DNA from: Prunella strophiata
Lineage: Eukaryota > Chordata > Aves > Passeriformes > Prunellidae
Direction: 5' to 3'
Length of the DNA stretch: 64,000 bases
Assembly: GCA_036583965.1 (NCBI GenBank)
Contig: JAZBQD010000013.1
Location: 10,724,763 to 10,788,762 of the forward strand
Part shown: piece by piece, positions 54,601 through 57,193 of the stretch
Layout: each line of letters starts with the position of its first letter
Numbering within the stretch: the first letter of the stretch is position 1
Program-made: the position numbers and the translations under genes
Notes under the pieces: generated by a model
Seen by the model: only the letters and a program-made list of their open reading frames with translations
Database searches by the model: none
Told to the model about the DNA's origin: nothing

Positions 54601-55613
54601 CCTCTGACTGTCCTTGTCCTTGGCTCTCCTAGATCGACTTCCTGAATTCAGTGATAGTGGATCTGCAAAGGAGGAACGAAGAATTGAACTTGAAGATACA
54701 AAGAATGTGTGAAGCAGCCCTCAATGGCAACGAAGAGGAGATAAATAACTATGACAGGTACAAATCCTAAAGGAAACCTTGGCTCCTGTTTTGGGAACTG
54801 TTGGTAGAGCAGGCTGGCAGCTGCACCATGCACCAGCCTGATCTCAGCTGTCAGGAGGGACAGACAGAGCTTTCCCTGAGTTTTAGGTTGAATCCAACCT
54901 TCTCTTAACACTGTGGTGTTACTGGGGTGCAAACAGTGCTCTGTAGCTATCAGTCCCAAACACTGATGTATCCTGACTTGTCTGTTGTATGACTTGGTGA
55001 ATCTGGCCCTTTCCAAGTGCAGAAGAGTCTTTGCTCCCAAGAGGCTGTAGCTGTGTTGGGGTGGGAAGAAACAATCCAGAGAAGTGGAACTGAAACCTAT
55101 TTGATGTATCATGATTCAGCTCTCTTAAGGGAAAAGAGAAACTCTTTTACGTGTGTTTCTTTTAAATATCTCTGTGCAAATATTTGCACAAACAGCAGCT
55201 TGCTCAATAAATATCAGAGTGTAGGGGATGGTGGGGGCGCTGCAGGGAGGTGGAGAAGGGTTTGTATCCTGGTTTTGGTTGAGCTCCGTGGCGATTTCCT
55301 GAGTCTCAGTAACCACGAGCTCAGCGCAGGGCCGCGGGCCTGGCTCCCGTGAGGCAGAGGCATTGACTCGTGCTGCTGCTGCTCTTGCAGTGAGGAGGAG
55401 AGCCTGTCCAAGAAGAAGCCGCGTCTCTTCTGCGACATCTGCGGCTGCTTCGACCTGCACGACACCGAGGACTGCCCGACGCAGGCGCAGGCGCTGGAGG
55501 AGCCGCCGCACTCGGCGCACCACGGCAGCCGCCGCGAGGAGCGGCCCTACTGCGACACCTGCGAGGTGTTCGGGCACTGGACCGCCGAGTGCAACGACGA
55601 CGAGACCTTCTGA
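4913..55613 (+). CDS. CLIP1: CLIP1 (CLIP-170/restin), whole coding span of 26 exons
   Basis: CLIP-170 is a microtubule plus-end tracking protein. Its CAP-Gly domains bind tubulin/EB1 C-terminal tails, its coiled coil dimerises it, and its zinc knuckles bind p150Glued/LIS1 and fold back on the CAP-Gly domains. The joined exons give CAP-Gly 1 (about residues 59-125, GKNDG at 98-102), CAP-Gly 2 (about 214-285, GKNDG at 253-257), a serine-rich linker (about 290-335), a coiled coil to about 1370, two CCHC knuckles and a terminal DDETF. All borders are GT/AG and phases agree throughout once two single extra bases (5609-5612, 36847-36848) are discounted. Length without exon 17 is about 1447 residues, as expected for vertebrate CLIP-170; with exon 17 it is about 2191. 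As written, the extra G in exon 2 would stop translation at 5712-5714. VPS33A follows 1.5 kb downstream, as in mammals. Confidence 0.96.
5007..5469 (+). other. CLIP1 intron 1 (between coding exons 1 and 2)
   Basis: AT-rich intron of 463 bases with a normal GTAAGG donor and a TTGATTCCAG acceptor. No exon, repeat or RNA gene was recognised. Confidence 0.85.
5470..6039 (+). CDS. CLIP1: CLIP1 coding exon 2: CAP-Gly domain 1, with a 1-base frameshift
   Basis: Encodes residues 32-221: an acidic/alanine-rich linker, the complete first CAP-Gly domain ([13 protein letters not shown], then GKNDG at residues 98-102, then GIFTRPSKL), a Ser/Thr/Ala-rich linker, and the KIGDRVL start of CAP-Gly 2. The reading frame breaks after FLG (residue 79). 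The bases 5609-5612 are GGGG where three G would give the expected GETQFAPG. Upstream reads in one frame and everything downstream in the next, to the GTAAGA donor at 6040. Left uncorrected, the upstream frame ends at TGA 5712-5714. The exon is otherwise intact and strongly conserved, so an assembly or sequencing indel is most likely. Confidence 0.93.
8004..8187 (+). mobile_element. Dispersed repeat remnant, copy A
   Basis: This segment matches the reverse complement of about 14115-14318 closely. Shared landmarks in order are 'tttttctctggatgccctt', 'gggtgccaaaaatctgtc', 'tggatgggattcc', 'ggaatggaattggcc' and then a CCAAA/AAACC-rich tail. Two copies in the same intron in opposite orientations point to a transposable element. 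The TGGGTGCC block after a pyrimidine-rich stretch could be a primer-binding site following an LTR, which would make it an endogenous-retrovirus leader, but no coding sequence supports that. The match ends abruptly near 8187. Confidence 0.6.
9639..9711 (+). repeat. A-rich simple repeat
   Basis: Almost pure A for about 70 bases with scattered CC, CAC and GAAGAAGAA interruptions. No LINE or processed-gene sequence was recognised on its 5' side, so it is called a simple repeat rather than a retrotransposed tail. Confidence 0.85.
13937..14130 (-). repeat. 51-52 bp tandem array, about 3.8 units
   Basis: Units begin near 13937, 13988, 14039 and 14091. Each reads roughly 'ctccggccaaaatccggtc' followed by a T-rich stretch, 'ttttgcc-agtccattccgga'. 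Units differ by about 15-25 percent. The array directly adjoins repeat copy B and lies on its 3' side when read on the minus strand, so it is probably part of the same element. A further partial unit is at about 14487-14518. Confidence 0.8.
14115..14318 (-). mobile_element. Dispersed repeat remnant, copy B (inverted relative to copy A)
   Basis: Read on the minus strand it runs from 'cctttttctctggatgccctt' through 'gggtgccaaaaatctgtcc' and 'ggatgggattccgg' to a CCAAAA-rich tail, closely matching copy A at 8004-8187. Beyond the shared part this copy continues into the 51-bp tandem array, whereas copy A does not. Likely an ERV-type or other LTR leader fragment; the family is not certain. Confidence 0.6.
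19002..19126 (+). CDS. CLIP1: CLIP1 coding exon 3: first part of CAP-Gly domain 2
   Basis: Encodes residues 222-263, including [20 protein letters not shown] and the tail-binding GKNDG loop (253-257). It starts in phase 0 after the DRVL end of exon 2 and ends two bases into the arginine codon completed by exon 4. Donor is GTCAGT at 19127. The match to vertebrate CLIP-170 is essentially complete. Confidence 0.96.
19127..20102 (+). other. CLIP1 intron 3
   Basis: Intron of 976 bases, donor GTCAGT and acceptor CCTTGGCAG. AT-rich, with no recognised feature. Confidence 0.85.
20103..20319 (+). CDS. CLIP1: CLIP1 coding exon 4: end of CAP-Gly 2 and serine-rich linker
   Basis: Encodes residues 263-335. 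It opens [20 protein letters not shown], the last strands of CAP-Gly 2, then a proline/lysine stretch and the serine-rich [16 protein letters not shown] linker that CLIP-170 uses for extra microtubule contact and that kinases phosphorylate. Third positions are far richer in G+C than neighbouring exons. A perfect-looking GTAAGC inside the exon at 20290 could act as a cryptic donor; the used donor is GTAAGC at 20320, which keeps phase 0 with exon 5. Confidence 0.95.
20320..23244 (+). other. CLIP1 intron 4
   Basis: Intron of 2.9 kb with GTAAGC donor and GTGAAG acceptor. The first 100 bases are GC-rich, continuing the composition of exon 4; the rest is AT-rich. A short 14-base motif 'ccttacagggctct' occurs twice near 23047-23075. 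No exon or mobile element was recognised. Confidence 0.8.
23245..23442 (+). CDS. CLIP1: CLIP1 coding exon 5: start of the coiled coil
   Basis: Encodes residues 336-401, beginning [20 protein letters not shown] and moving into the charged heptad-rich rod ([20 protein letters not shown]). Phase 0 at both ends; donor GTGAGG at 23443. The final codon is CGG (Arg) where the mammalian sequence I recall has Gln. No structural break is seen. Confidence 0.96.
23443..23791 (+). other. CLIP1 intron 5
   Basis: Intron of 349 bases, GTGAGG donor, TTCCTGATTAG acceptor; nothing else recognised. Confidence 0.85.
23792..23895 (+). CDS. CLIP1: CLIP1 coding exon 6: coiled coil
   Basis: Encodes residues 402-436 ([20 protein letters not shown]...), a typical CLIP-170 rod segment. 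It ends two bases into a codon and exon 7 completes it as AGG. Donor GTAACC at 23896 is weaker than consensus but gives the right phase. Confidence 0.95.
23896..24424 (+). other. CLIP1 intron 6
   Basis: Intron of 529 bases with GTAACC donor and TTGTCCCCACAG acceptor; no feature recognised. Confidence 0.85.
24425..24485 (+). CDS. CLIP1: CLIP1 coding exon 7: coiled coil
   Basis: Encodes residues 436-456 ([20 protein letters not shown]). It ends in phase 0 before GTAAAA, so it can be joined to exon 8, exon 9 or directly to exon 10, which fits the known alternative splicing of CLIP-170 at exactly this point. Confidence 0.95.
24486..25535 (+). other. CLIP1 intron 7
   Basis: Intron of 1.05 kb before the 33-base cassette. 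Its acceptor region (25500-25535) is rich in TTTG/T repeats and ends CTGATAG. No other exon was recognised. Confidence 0.8.
25536..25568 (+). CDS. CLIP1: CLIP1 coding exon 8: 11-codon cassette microexon
   Basis: Exactly 33 bases, phase 0/0, encoding [11 protein letters not shown] (residues 457-467). This matches the 11-residue insert that defines the CLIP-170(11) isoform; by memory of published work this isoform is tissue-restricted (brain, and with the next exon, muscle). It is bounded by GATAG and GTAAGA. Downstream intron carries ACTAAC at 25642 and 25854 and TGCATG at 25688, which suit regulated inclusion. Confidence 0.92.
25642..25647 (+). promoter_or_regulatory. Quaking-type ACTAAC motif after microexon 8
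   Basis: ACTAAC 74 bases downstream of the 33-base cassette; a second copy is at 25854-25859. Quaking/STAR proteins bind ACUAAY and often promote inclusion of an exon when bound downstream. A short motif like this is expected by chance, so this is only a candidate. Confidence 0.35.
25688..25693 (+). promoter_or_regulatory. RBFOX-type TGCATG motif after microexon 8
   Basis: TGCATG lies 120 bases downstream of the microexon, in the window where RBFOX proteins usually enhance inclusion in neurons and muscle. This position and the tissue pattern reported for the insert agree. One hexamer alone is weak evidence. Confidence 0.45.
28293..28311 (+). repeat. G-run tract (possible G-quadruplex)
   Basis: A run of nine G, one C, six G, T and two G. 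The long runs could fold as a quadruplex in the transcript, since the transcribed RNA carries the G strand. It is also a place where sequence length errors are common. Confidence 0.6.
28913..28918 (+). promoter_or_regulatory. RBFOX-type TGCATG motif before exon 9
   Basis: TGCATG 73 bases upstream of the 35-codon cassette; another copy is at 28714-28719. RBFOX bound upstream of an exon usually represses it. With the downstream copy after exon 8, the pair would favour the 11-only form where RBFOX is active. This is inference from motif position. Confidence 0.4.
28991..29095 (+). CDS. CLIP1: CLIP1 coding exon 9: 35-codon cassette (restin insert)
   Basis: Exactly 105 bases, phase 0/0, encoding residues 468-502 ([20 protein letters not shown]...). 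The length equals the 35-residue insert that separates restin and CLIP-170(11+35) from the shorter CLIP-170. The segment continues the heptad pattern, so inclusion lengthens the rod without breaking it. Acceptor ACTAACAG, donor GTAATG at 29096. Confidence 0.95.
29096..30377 (+). other. CLIP1 intron 9
   Basis: Intron of 1.28 kb with a short TA/CA repeat at about 29682-29705. Acceptor is TTGACCCTAG. Nothing else recognised. Confidence 0.8.
30378..31322 (+). CDS. CLIP1: CLIP1 coding exon 10: large coiled-coil exon
   Basis: Encodes residues 503-817 in one open stretch of 945 bases, phase 0/0. It starts [20 protein letters not shown] and includes the well conserved [37 protein letters not shown] and [20 protein letters not shown] segments. 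This is the central rod of CLIP-170. The donor is GTTTGT at 31323, a poor match to consensus; read-through would add about 65 unrelated residues before the stop at 31518-31520. Confidence 0.97.
31323..32472 (+). other. CLIP1 intron 10
   Basis: Intron of 1.15 kb, weak GTTTGT donor, CTTTGTTAG acceptor. AT-rich, no recognised element. Confidence 0.8.
32473..32589 (+). CDS. CLIP1: CLIP1 coding exon 11: coiled coil
   Basis: Encodes residues 818-856 ([20 protein letters not shown]...), phase 0/0, donor GTGAGT. Matches the rod segment that follows the central block of CLIP-170. Confidence 0.94.
32590..33486 (+). other. CLIP1 intron 11
   Basis: Intron of 897 bases, GTGAGT donor and ATTTTTCAG acceptor. 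No exon, repeat or RNA gene recognised. Confidence 0.8.
33487..33544 (+). CDS. CLIP1: CLIP1 coding exon 12: coiled coil
   Basis: Encodes residues 857-876 ([19 protein letters not shown]). Its last base begins the Glu codon finished by exon 13. Donor GTATGT at 33545. Short, but phase and residues agree with CLIP-170. Confidence 0.93.
33777..33860 (+). CDS. CLIP1: CLIP1 coding exon 13: coiled coil
   Basis: Encodes residues 876-904 ([20 protein letters not shown]). Acceptor TTGCTTAG, donor GTAAGG at 33861. It ends one base into the Glu codon completed by exon 14. Confidence 0.94.
33861..34486 (+). other. CLIP1 intron 13
   Basis: Intron of 626 bases, GTAAGG donor, TTTTGCTCAG acceptor; no feature recognised. 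Confidence 0.8.
34487..34643 (+). CDS. CLIP1: CLIP1 coding exon 14: coiled coil
   Basis: Encodes residues 904-956, including [15 protein letters not shown] and [10 protein letters not shown], both strongly conserved in CLIP-170. It ends AG, completed by G of exon 15 to Arg. Donor GTATTT at 34644 is weak, but the protein match and phase fix it. Confidence 0.95.
34644..35218 (+). other. CLIP1 intron 14
   Basis: AT-rich intron of 575 bases ending GGTCTTTCCAG; nothing else recognised. Confidence 0.8.
35219..35384 (+). CDS. CLIP1: CLIP1 coding exon 15: coiled coil
   Basis: Encodes residues 956-1011 ([20 protein letters not shown]... to LTDM). Phase 0 at its end, donor GTAAAA. More divergent from mammals than exon 14 but keeps the heptads and the KAEQSQQE segment. 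Confidence 0.93.
35474..35689 (+). CDS. CLIP1: CLIP1 coding exon 16: coiled coil
   Basis: Encodes residues 1012-1083 ([20 protein letters not shown]... to [10 protein letters not shown]), phase 0/0. The preceding intron is only 89 bases. Donor is GTAAGT at 35690. In the usual CLIP-170 this exon is followed directly by exon 18; exon 17 can be inserted without changing the frame. Confidence 0.94.
35690..36693 (+). other. CLIP1 intron 16
   Basis: Intron of 1.0 kb, GTAAGT donor; the acceptor CTTTATTTCTTTAG at 36693 is strong. No other element recognised. Confidence 0.8.
36694..38926 (+). CDS. CLIP1: CLIP1 coding exon 17: giant 744-codon coiled-coil exon, with a 1-base frameshift
   Basis: One exon of 2233 bases, 2232 after removing one extra base at 36847-36848, with phase 0 at both ends. 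It reads from [20 protein letters not shown] to the terminal [13 protein letters not shown]. Composition is Glu/Lys/Leu/Gln-rich with continuous heptads and few prolines, so it is coiled coil throughout. I do not recognise it in the mammalian CLIP-170 isoforms I know, which splice exon 16 to exon 18. Being symmetric, it is a natural cassette. The donor GTATTG at 38927 is weak; read-through adds about 15 residues to a stop at 38972-38974, with AATAAA at 39196. The frame break lies at [13 protein letters not shown]; uncorrected, the first frame stops at 36901-36903. Two kilobases of open coil strongly argue that it is a real exon. Confidence 0.88.
38927..40085 (+). other. CLIP1 intron 17, with a possible alternative 3' end
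   Basis: Intron of 1.16 kb beginning with a weak GTATTG donor and ending TATATCCAG. Its first 300 bases look like a possible 3' UTR for read-through from exon 17. The rest is AT-rich without recognised features. Confidence 0.7.
39196..39201 (+). terminator. Candidate intronic polyadenylation signal
   Basis: AATAAA 222 bases after the read-through stop of exon 17, followed by a short G/T-rich stretch ('aagttgtgttcc'). It could end a shortened CLIP1 transcript that lacks the zinc knuckles. AATAAA is common by chance in AT-rich introns. Confidence 0.3.
40086..40223 (+). CDS. CLIP1: CLIP1 coding exon 18: coiled coil
   Basis: Encodes 46 codons, residues 1084-1129 without exon 17 ([20 protein letters not shown]... 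to KLQNE). The TKEK...ETLASLE and KLQNE pieces match CLIP-170. Phase 0/0; donor GTAATC at 40224. Confidence 0.95.
40224..41298 (+). other. CLIP1 intron 18
   Basis: Intron of 1.08 kb; acceptor TTCCTCTTTAAG. A GC-richer patch at 40430-40670 has no recognised gene or element. Confidence 0.75.
41299..41405 (+). CDS. CLIP1: CLIP1 coding exon 19: coiled coil
   Basis: Encodes residues 1130-1165 ([20 protein letters not shown]...). The [15 protein letters not shown] segment is a clear CLIP-170 match. It ends TT, completed by C of exon 20 to Phe where mammals have Ile. Donor GTAAGT at 41406. Confidence 0.95.
41406..44366 (+). other. CLIP1 intron 19, ending in a GC-rich minisatellite region
   Basis: Intron of 2.96 kb. 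The first 2.4 kb are ordinary AT-rich sequence with a G-run-rich patch at 42770-42890. Composition then switches sharply near 43830 to a CpG-rich block holding the 37-bp minisatellite and running into exon 20. Acceptor is GTGTGCTCGCAG. Confidence 0.8.
43880..44241 (+). repeat. 37-bp GC-rich minisatellite, about 9.8 copies
   Basis: Unit is 'ctcagccggtgcccgtgtcc' followed by 'ccgcggttgtcaccggg'. Copies start at 43880, 43917, 43954, 43985, 44022, 44059, 44096, 44133, 44170 and 44207. The third is 31 bases, having lost six near 'ggtgcc'. A four-base position varies: CGGT in copies 1, 3, 5 and 10; CCAT in 2, 4, 6 and 9; CGAT in 7 and 8. The alternation in copies 1-6 shows 74-bp dimer order. Because 37 is not a multiple of 3 and units lack stops, several frames stay open; these should not be taken as genes. 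Confidence 0.95.
44367..44490 (+). CDS. CLIP1: CLIP1 coding exon 20: coiled coil
   Basis: Encodes residues 1165-1206 ([20 protein letters not shown]... to SHHHK). The [19 protein letters not shown] segment is a near-exact CLIP-170 match. GC-rich codon use, like its flanks. Phase 0 end, donor GTAGAG at 44491, which is below consensus. Confidence 0.95.
44491..48399 (+). other. CLIP1 intron 20
   Basis: Intron of 3.9 kb. The first 120 bases continue the CpG-rich block around exon 20; the rest is mixed composition with no recognised exon or mobile element. Acceptor TTGTGTTTTAG. Confidence 0.75.
48400..48452 (+). CDS. CLIP1: CLIP1 coding exon 21: coiled coil
   Basis: Encodes residues 1207-1224 ([18 protein letters not shown]), identical as far as I recall to mammalian CLIP-170. 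It ends AG, completed by A of exon 22. Donor GTAAGT. Confidence 0.95.
48453..53056 (+). other. CLIP1 intron 21
   Basis: Intron of 4.6 kb. It contains a long pyrimidine tract followed by a UTR-like AT-rich segment at about 50200-50640 and a TA repeat at 50391-50408. No coding exon was recognised. Acceptor is GATTTTCTTTTAG. Confidence 0.75.
50391..50408 (+). repeat. TA dinucleotide repeat
   Basis: About nine TA units within an AT-rich, UTR-like stretch of intron 21. Confidence 0.85.
53057..53174 (+). CDS. CLIP1: CLIP1 coding exon 22: coiled coil
   Basis: Encodes residues 1224-1263 ([20 protein letters not shown]... to KLRHE). It matches the DEE-ASLQKSI-ITSAL segment of CLIP-170, with Glu-Ser conserved at its start. 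Phase 0 end, donor GTAAAT. No in-frame ATG upstream within the exon, so simple ORF searches miss it. Confidence 0.93.
53418..53577 (+). CDS. CLIP1: CLIP1 coding exon 23: end of the coiled coil
   Basis: Encodes residues 1264-1317 ([20 protein letters not shown]... then [20 protein letters not shown]). The [10 protein letters not shown] and LESDK-KLE-KVKNLE segments identify it as CLIP-170. It ends one base into the Gly codon finished by exon 24. Donor GTAAAG. Confidence 0.95.
53686..53732 (+). CDS. CLIP1: CLIP1 coding exon 24: linker before the C-terminal coil
   Basis: Encodes residues 1317-1332 ([16 protein letters not shown]). The intron before it is only 108 bases, with acceptor CCTTTAAAG. 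This stretch is the least similar to the mammalian sequence (serine/asparagine-rich there), so the exon rests on phase, splice sites and position. Donor GTACTG is weak. Confidence 0.75.
53733..54632 (+). other. CLIP1 intron 24
   Basis: Intron of 900 bases with a 27-bp tandem duplication at 54374-54427. Acceptor TTGGCTCTCCTAG. Confidence 0.8.
54374..54427 (+). repeat. 27-bp tandem duplication
   Basis: Two adjacent copies of 'gtgtcatgaatatacact-accaccaa' (54374-54400 and 54401-54427) that differ at one base. Such near identity implies a recent duplication. Confidence 0.95.
54633..54757 (+). CDS. CLIP1: CLIP1 coding exon 25: conserved C-terminal segment
   Basis: Encodes residues 1333-1374 ([20 protein letters not shown]... 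to EEINNYD). [13 protein letters not shown] and AALNGN are nearly invariant in CLIP proteins. It ends AG, completed by T of exon 26 to Ser. Donor GTACAA at 54758. Confidence 0.96.
54758..55390 (+). other. CLIP1 intron 25
   Basis: Intron of 633 bases that becomes GC-rich in its last 80 bases; acceptor GCTGCTCTTGCAG. No other feature recognised. Confidence 0.8.
55391..55613 (+). CDS. CLIP1: CLIP1 coding exon 26: zinc knuckles, ETF tail and stop
   Basis: Encodes residues 1374-1447 and TGA at 55611-55613. It holds [20 protein letters not shown], a first knuckle of C-x2-C-x5-H-x4-C form (with an extra Cys), a spacer ending HHGSR-EERPY, a second knuckle C-x2-C-x4-H-x4-C, and the final DDETF. The ETF end is the EEY/F-like ligand for CAP-Gly domains, used for autoinhibition and p150Glued binding. 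Strikingly GC-rich at third positions compared with exons 5-19. Confidence 0.97.
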
Positions 55614-55751
55614 TGGCGGAGCCAGCCCCGCCCCGGACCCTGCGCCACCAGCAGCCGCCTGTGCTGAATGTCAGGACAGGGGACAGTGACCTCGCTCCCC
55701 TGCCCGCCCGCTCCGGGATCCCTACAAGCATAAATATTTTGATCTTCCACT

Positions 55752-55757
55752 AATAAA
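55752..55757 (+). terminator. CLIP1 polyadenylation signal, proximal
   Basis: AATAAA 139 bases after the stop codon; a second AATAAA lies at 55797-55802. Either would give a very short 3' UTR. Confidence 0.5.
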
Positions 55758-56300
55758 TACCCCCTGTCCCTTTTTAACAAACTTCAGTGAAAGATGAATA
55801 AATGATTTAACAAGTGACTTTATGCTGTTTCTTCCCAGGTTCTGGGTTTGTGCTGCCCTTAACAGGAAATGTCCCTGTGCCGTTGGATCTATTGGTGGGA
55901 AAACATGTATAGGAATGAAGCACTAGAGTTATATTAAAGCTTATTTAAATACCTTAAAAATATGCTGTTAATTTTCATATTTGCACTAAACCATTTTAAG
56001 GCTGAATTTGTACATTTAGATTTTTAAGCTTTTTTTTGACACTGGACTGAGTTGAGAAATATTTCATCTTTATTTTCATTTACTCCTTTGATTGCGATGT
56101 CGCTCGGTGCCGTGAGCTCTGGGTTGTGGTTTGGTGTGAAACGTGGAAATGACACAGGTAAGGAGCTGCTGGGGGTTTTTGGAAACCTGTGTGCTGTGCA
56201 CAGCTGTGCACACCTGAAACAGTTTGGGGGCCATCCCTGTTTTGCATTCTTTCAGCTTCTATATAGTGAGTGTGGTGTGTGTGTATATATGCATATATAT

Positions 56301-56306
56301 AATAAA
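56301..56306 (+). terminator. CLIP1 polyadenylation signal, distal
   Basis: AATAAA about 690 bases after the stop codon, followed within 30 bases by an A-run and then T/G-rich sequence. It is the last strong signal before the CR1 element and VPS33A promoter, so a good candidate for the gene's main 3' end. Confidence 0.55.
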
Positions 56307-56407
56307 GTTATATTTTGGAAAAAAAAAGTTTTGTTTTCTGCATTTCCATTCAGAGTGTGAGGGGTTCTGTGTGGGGGACAGACATGCCCAGGGGCTGCAC
56401 TGTGGGT

Positions 56408-56880
56408 CACAGAATCCATCAGCTGGGAAGAGACCTCTGAGATCAGCAAATGTGTGACTGAACACCGCCTTATCAACATGGCAAGTAGTGCTCAGGGTAC
56501 TACTGGGTGCCATGTCCAGTCCTTATTAAATATCTCCAGGGACAGTGACTCCACTGCCTCCCTGGGCAATGTTTAATCACCCTTTCAGTGAAGATTCCTC
56601 CTCATGTCCAACCTGAACCCCTTCTGGTGCAGCCTTAGGCCATCTCTTGTCCCTGTTCCCTGGAGCACAGCCCGACCCCCCCGGCTGTCCCCTCCTGTCA
56701 GGAGCTGTGCAGAGCCACAAGGTCCCCCTTGAGCCTCCTTTTCTCCAGCCTGAGCCCCTTCCCAGCTCCCTCAGCCGCTCCTGGGGATCTAGGCCCTTCC
56801 CAGCTCTGTTCCCTGCTCTGGACACGCTCCAGTGTCCTGGACACGGGGCTCCAGGTGTGGCCGCAGCAGTGCCCAGCGCG
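56408..56880 (-). mobile_element. CR1 LINE 3' portion, reverse orientation
   Basis: The + strand reads as the reverse complement of an avian CR1 tail: 'cacagaatccatcagctggg', 'aagagacctctgagatc', then 'ctccagggacagtgactcca', 'ctgcctccctgggca', 'tgtccaacctgaacc', 'gagcctccttttctccagcc', 'cagctccctcagccgctcct' and 'ctggacacgctccag'. About 470 bases of 3'-terminal sequence remain. Several small deletions are evident and no reverse-transcriptase frame survives. It lies about 210 bases before the VPS33A start codon. Confidence 0.93.
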
Positions 56881-56928
56881 GGGGGGAGCAGTTCCCTGGC
56901 GCGGCCCGGTGCCGGTGGCCACACACGG

Positions 56929-57000
56929 CACACACATGACTGGCACACACACGCACACACACACACAGGACACATACTCACACTCACACACACACACGGC
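56929..57000 (+). repeat. CA-rich microsatellite
   Basis: Interrupted (CA)n of about 70 bases between the CR1 copy and the VPS33A promoter. Likely length-variable among individuals. Confidence 0.9.
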
Positions 57001-57091
57001 ACCGCCTTTCCCGGCCGCGGCCCCGCCCCTCGCCCTGCGCGGCTGCGCGGCCCCGCGCGGTGCCGGTGACGCGCGGCGGGGCGGGGCGGCC

Positions 57092-57193
57092 ATGGCGGCG
57101 CACCTGAGCTCGGGCCGGGTGAACCTGACGGCGCTGCGCGAGGCGGGGCGGCGCGAGCTGCGCGAGTTCCTGGACAAGTGCGCGGGCTCCAAG
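57092..57193 (+). CDS. VPS33A: VPS33A exon 1 (start codon)
   Basis: Encodes residues 1-34 ([20 protein letters not shown]... to CAGSK). ATG at 57092 sits in GGCGGCCATGG, close to the Kozak consensus. Donor GTGGGC. Phase 0 end. Confidence 0.96.

Larger units (their letters stand above)
55614..56407 (+). other. CLIP1: CLIP1 3' UTR and intergenic sequence
   Basis: After a GC-rich first 100 bases the sequence turns AT-rich, as expected of a 3' UTR. It has AATAAA at 55752, 55797 and 56301. The gene's transcript probably ends at one or more of these. A GT/TA-rich patch at 56270-56300 precedes the last signal. Confidence 0.75.

Noticed and set aside
55321..55731. Arg/Ala-rich open frames antisense to CLIP1 exon 26
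   Set aside because: These are shadows of the GC-rich zinc-knuckle exon; no domain and extreme composition.
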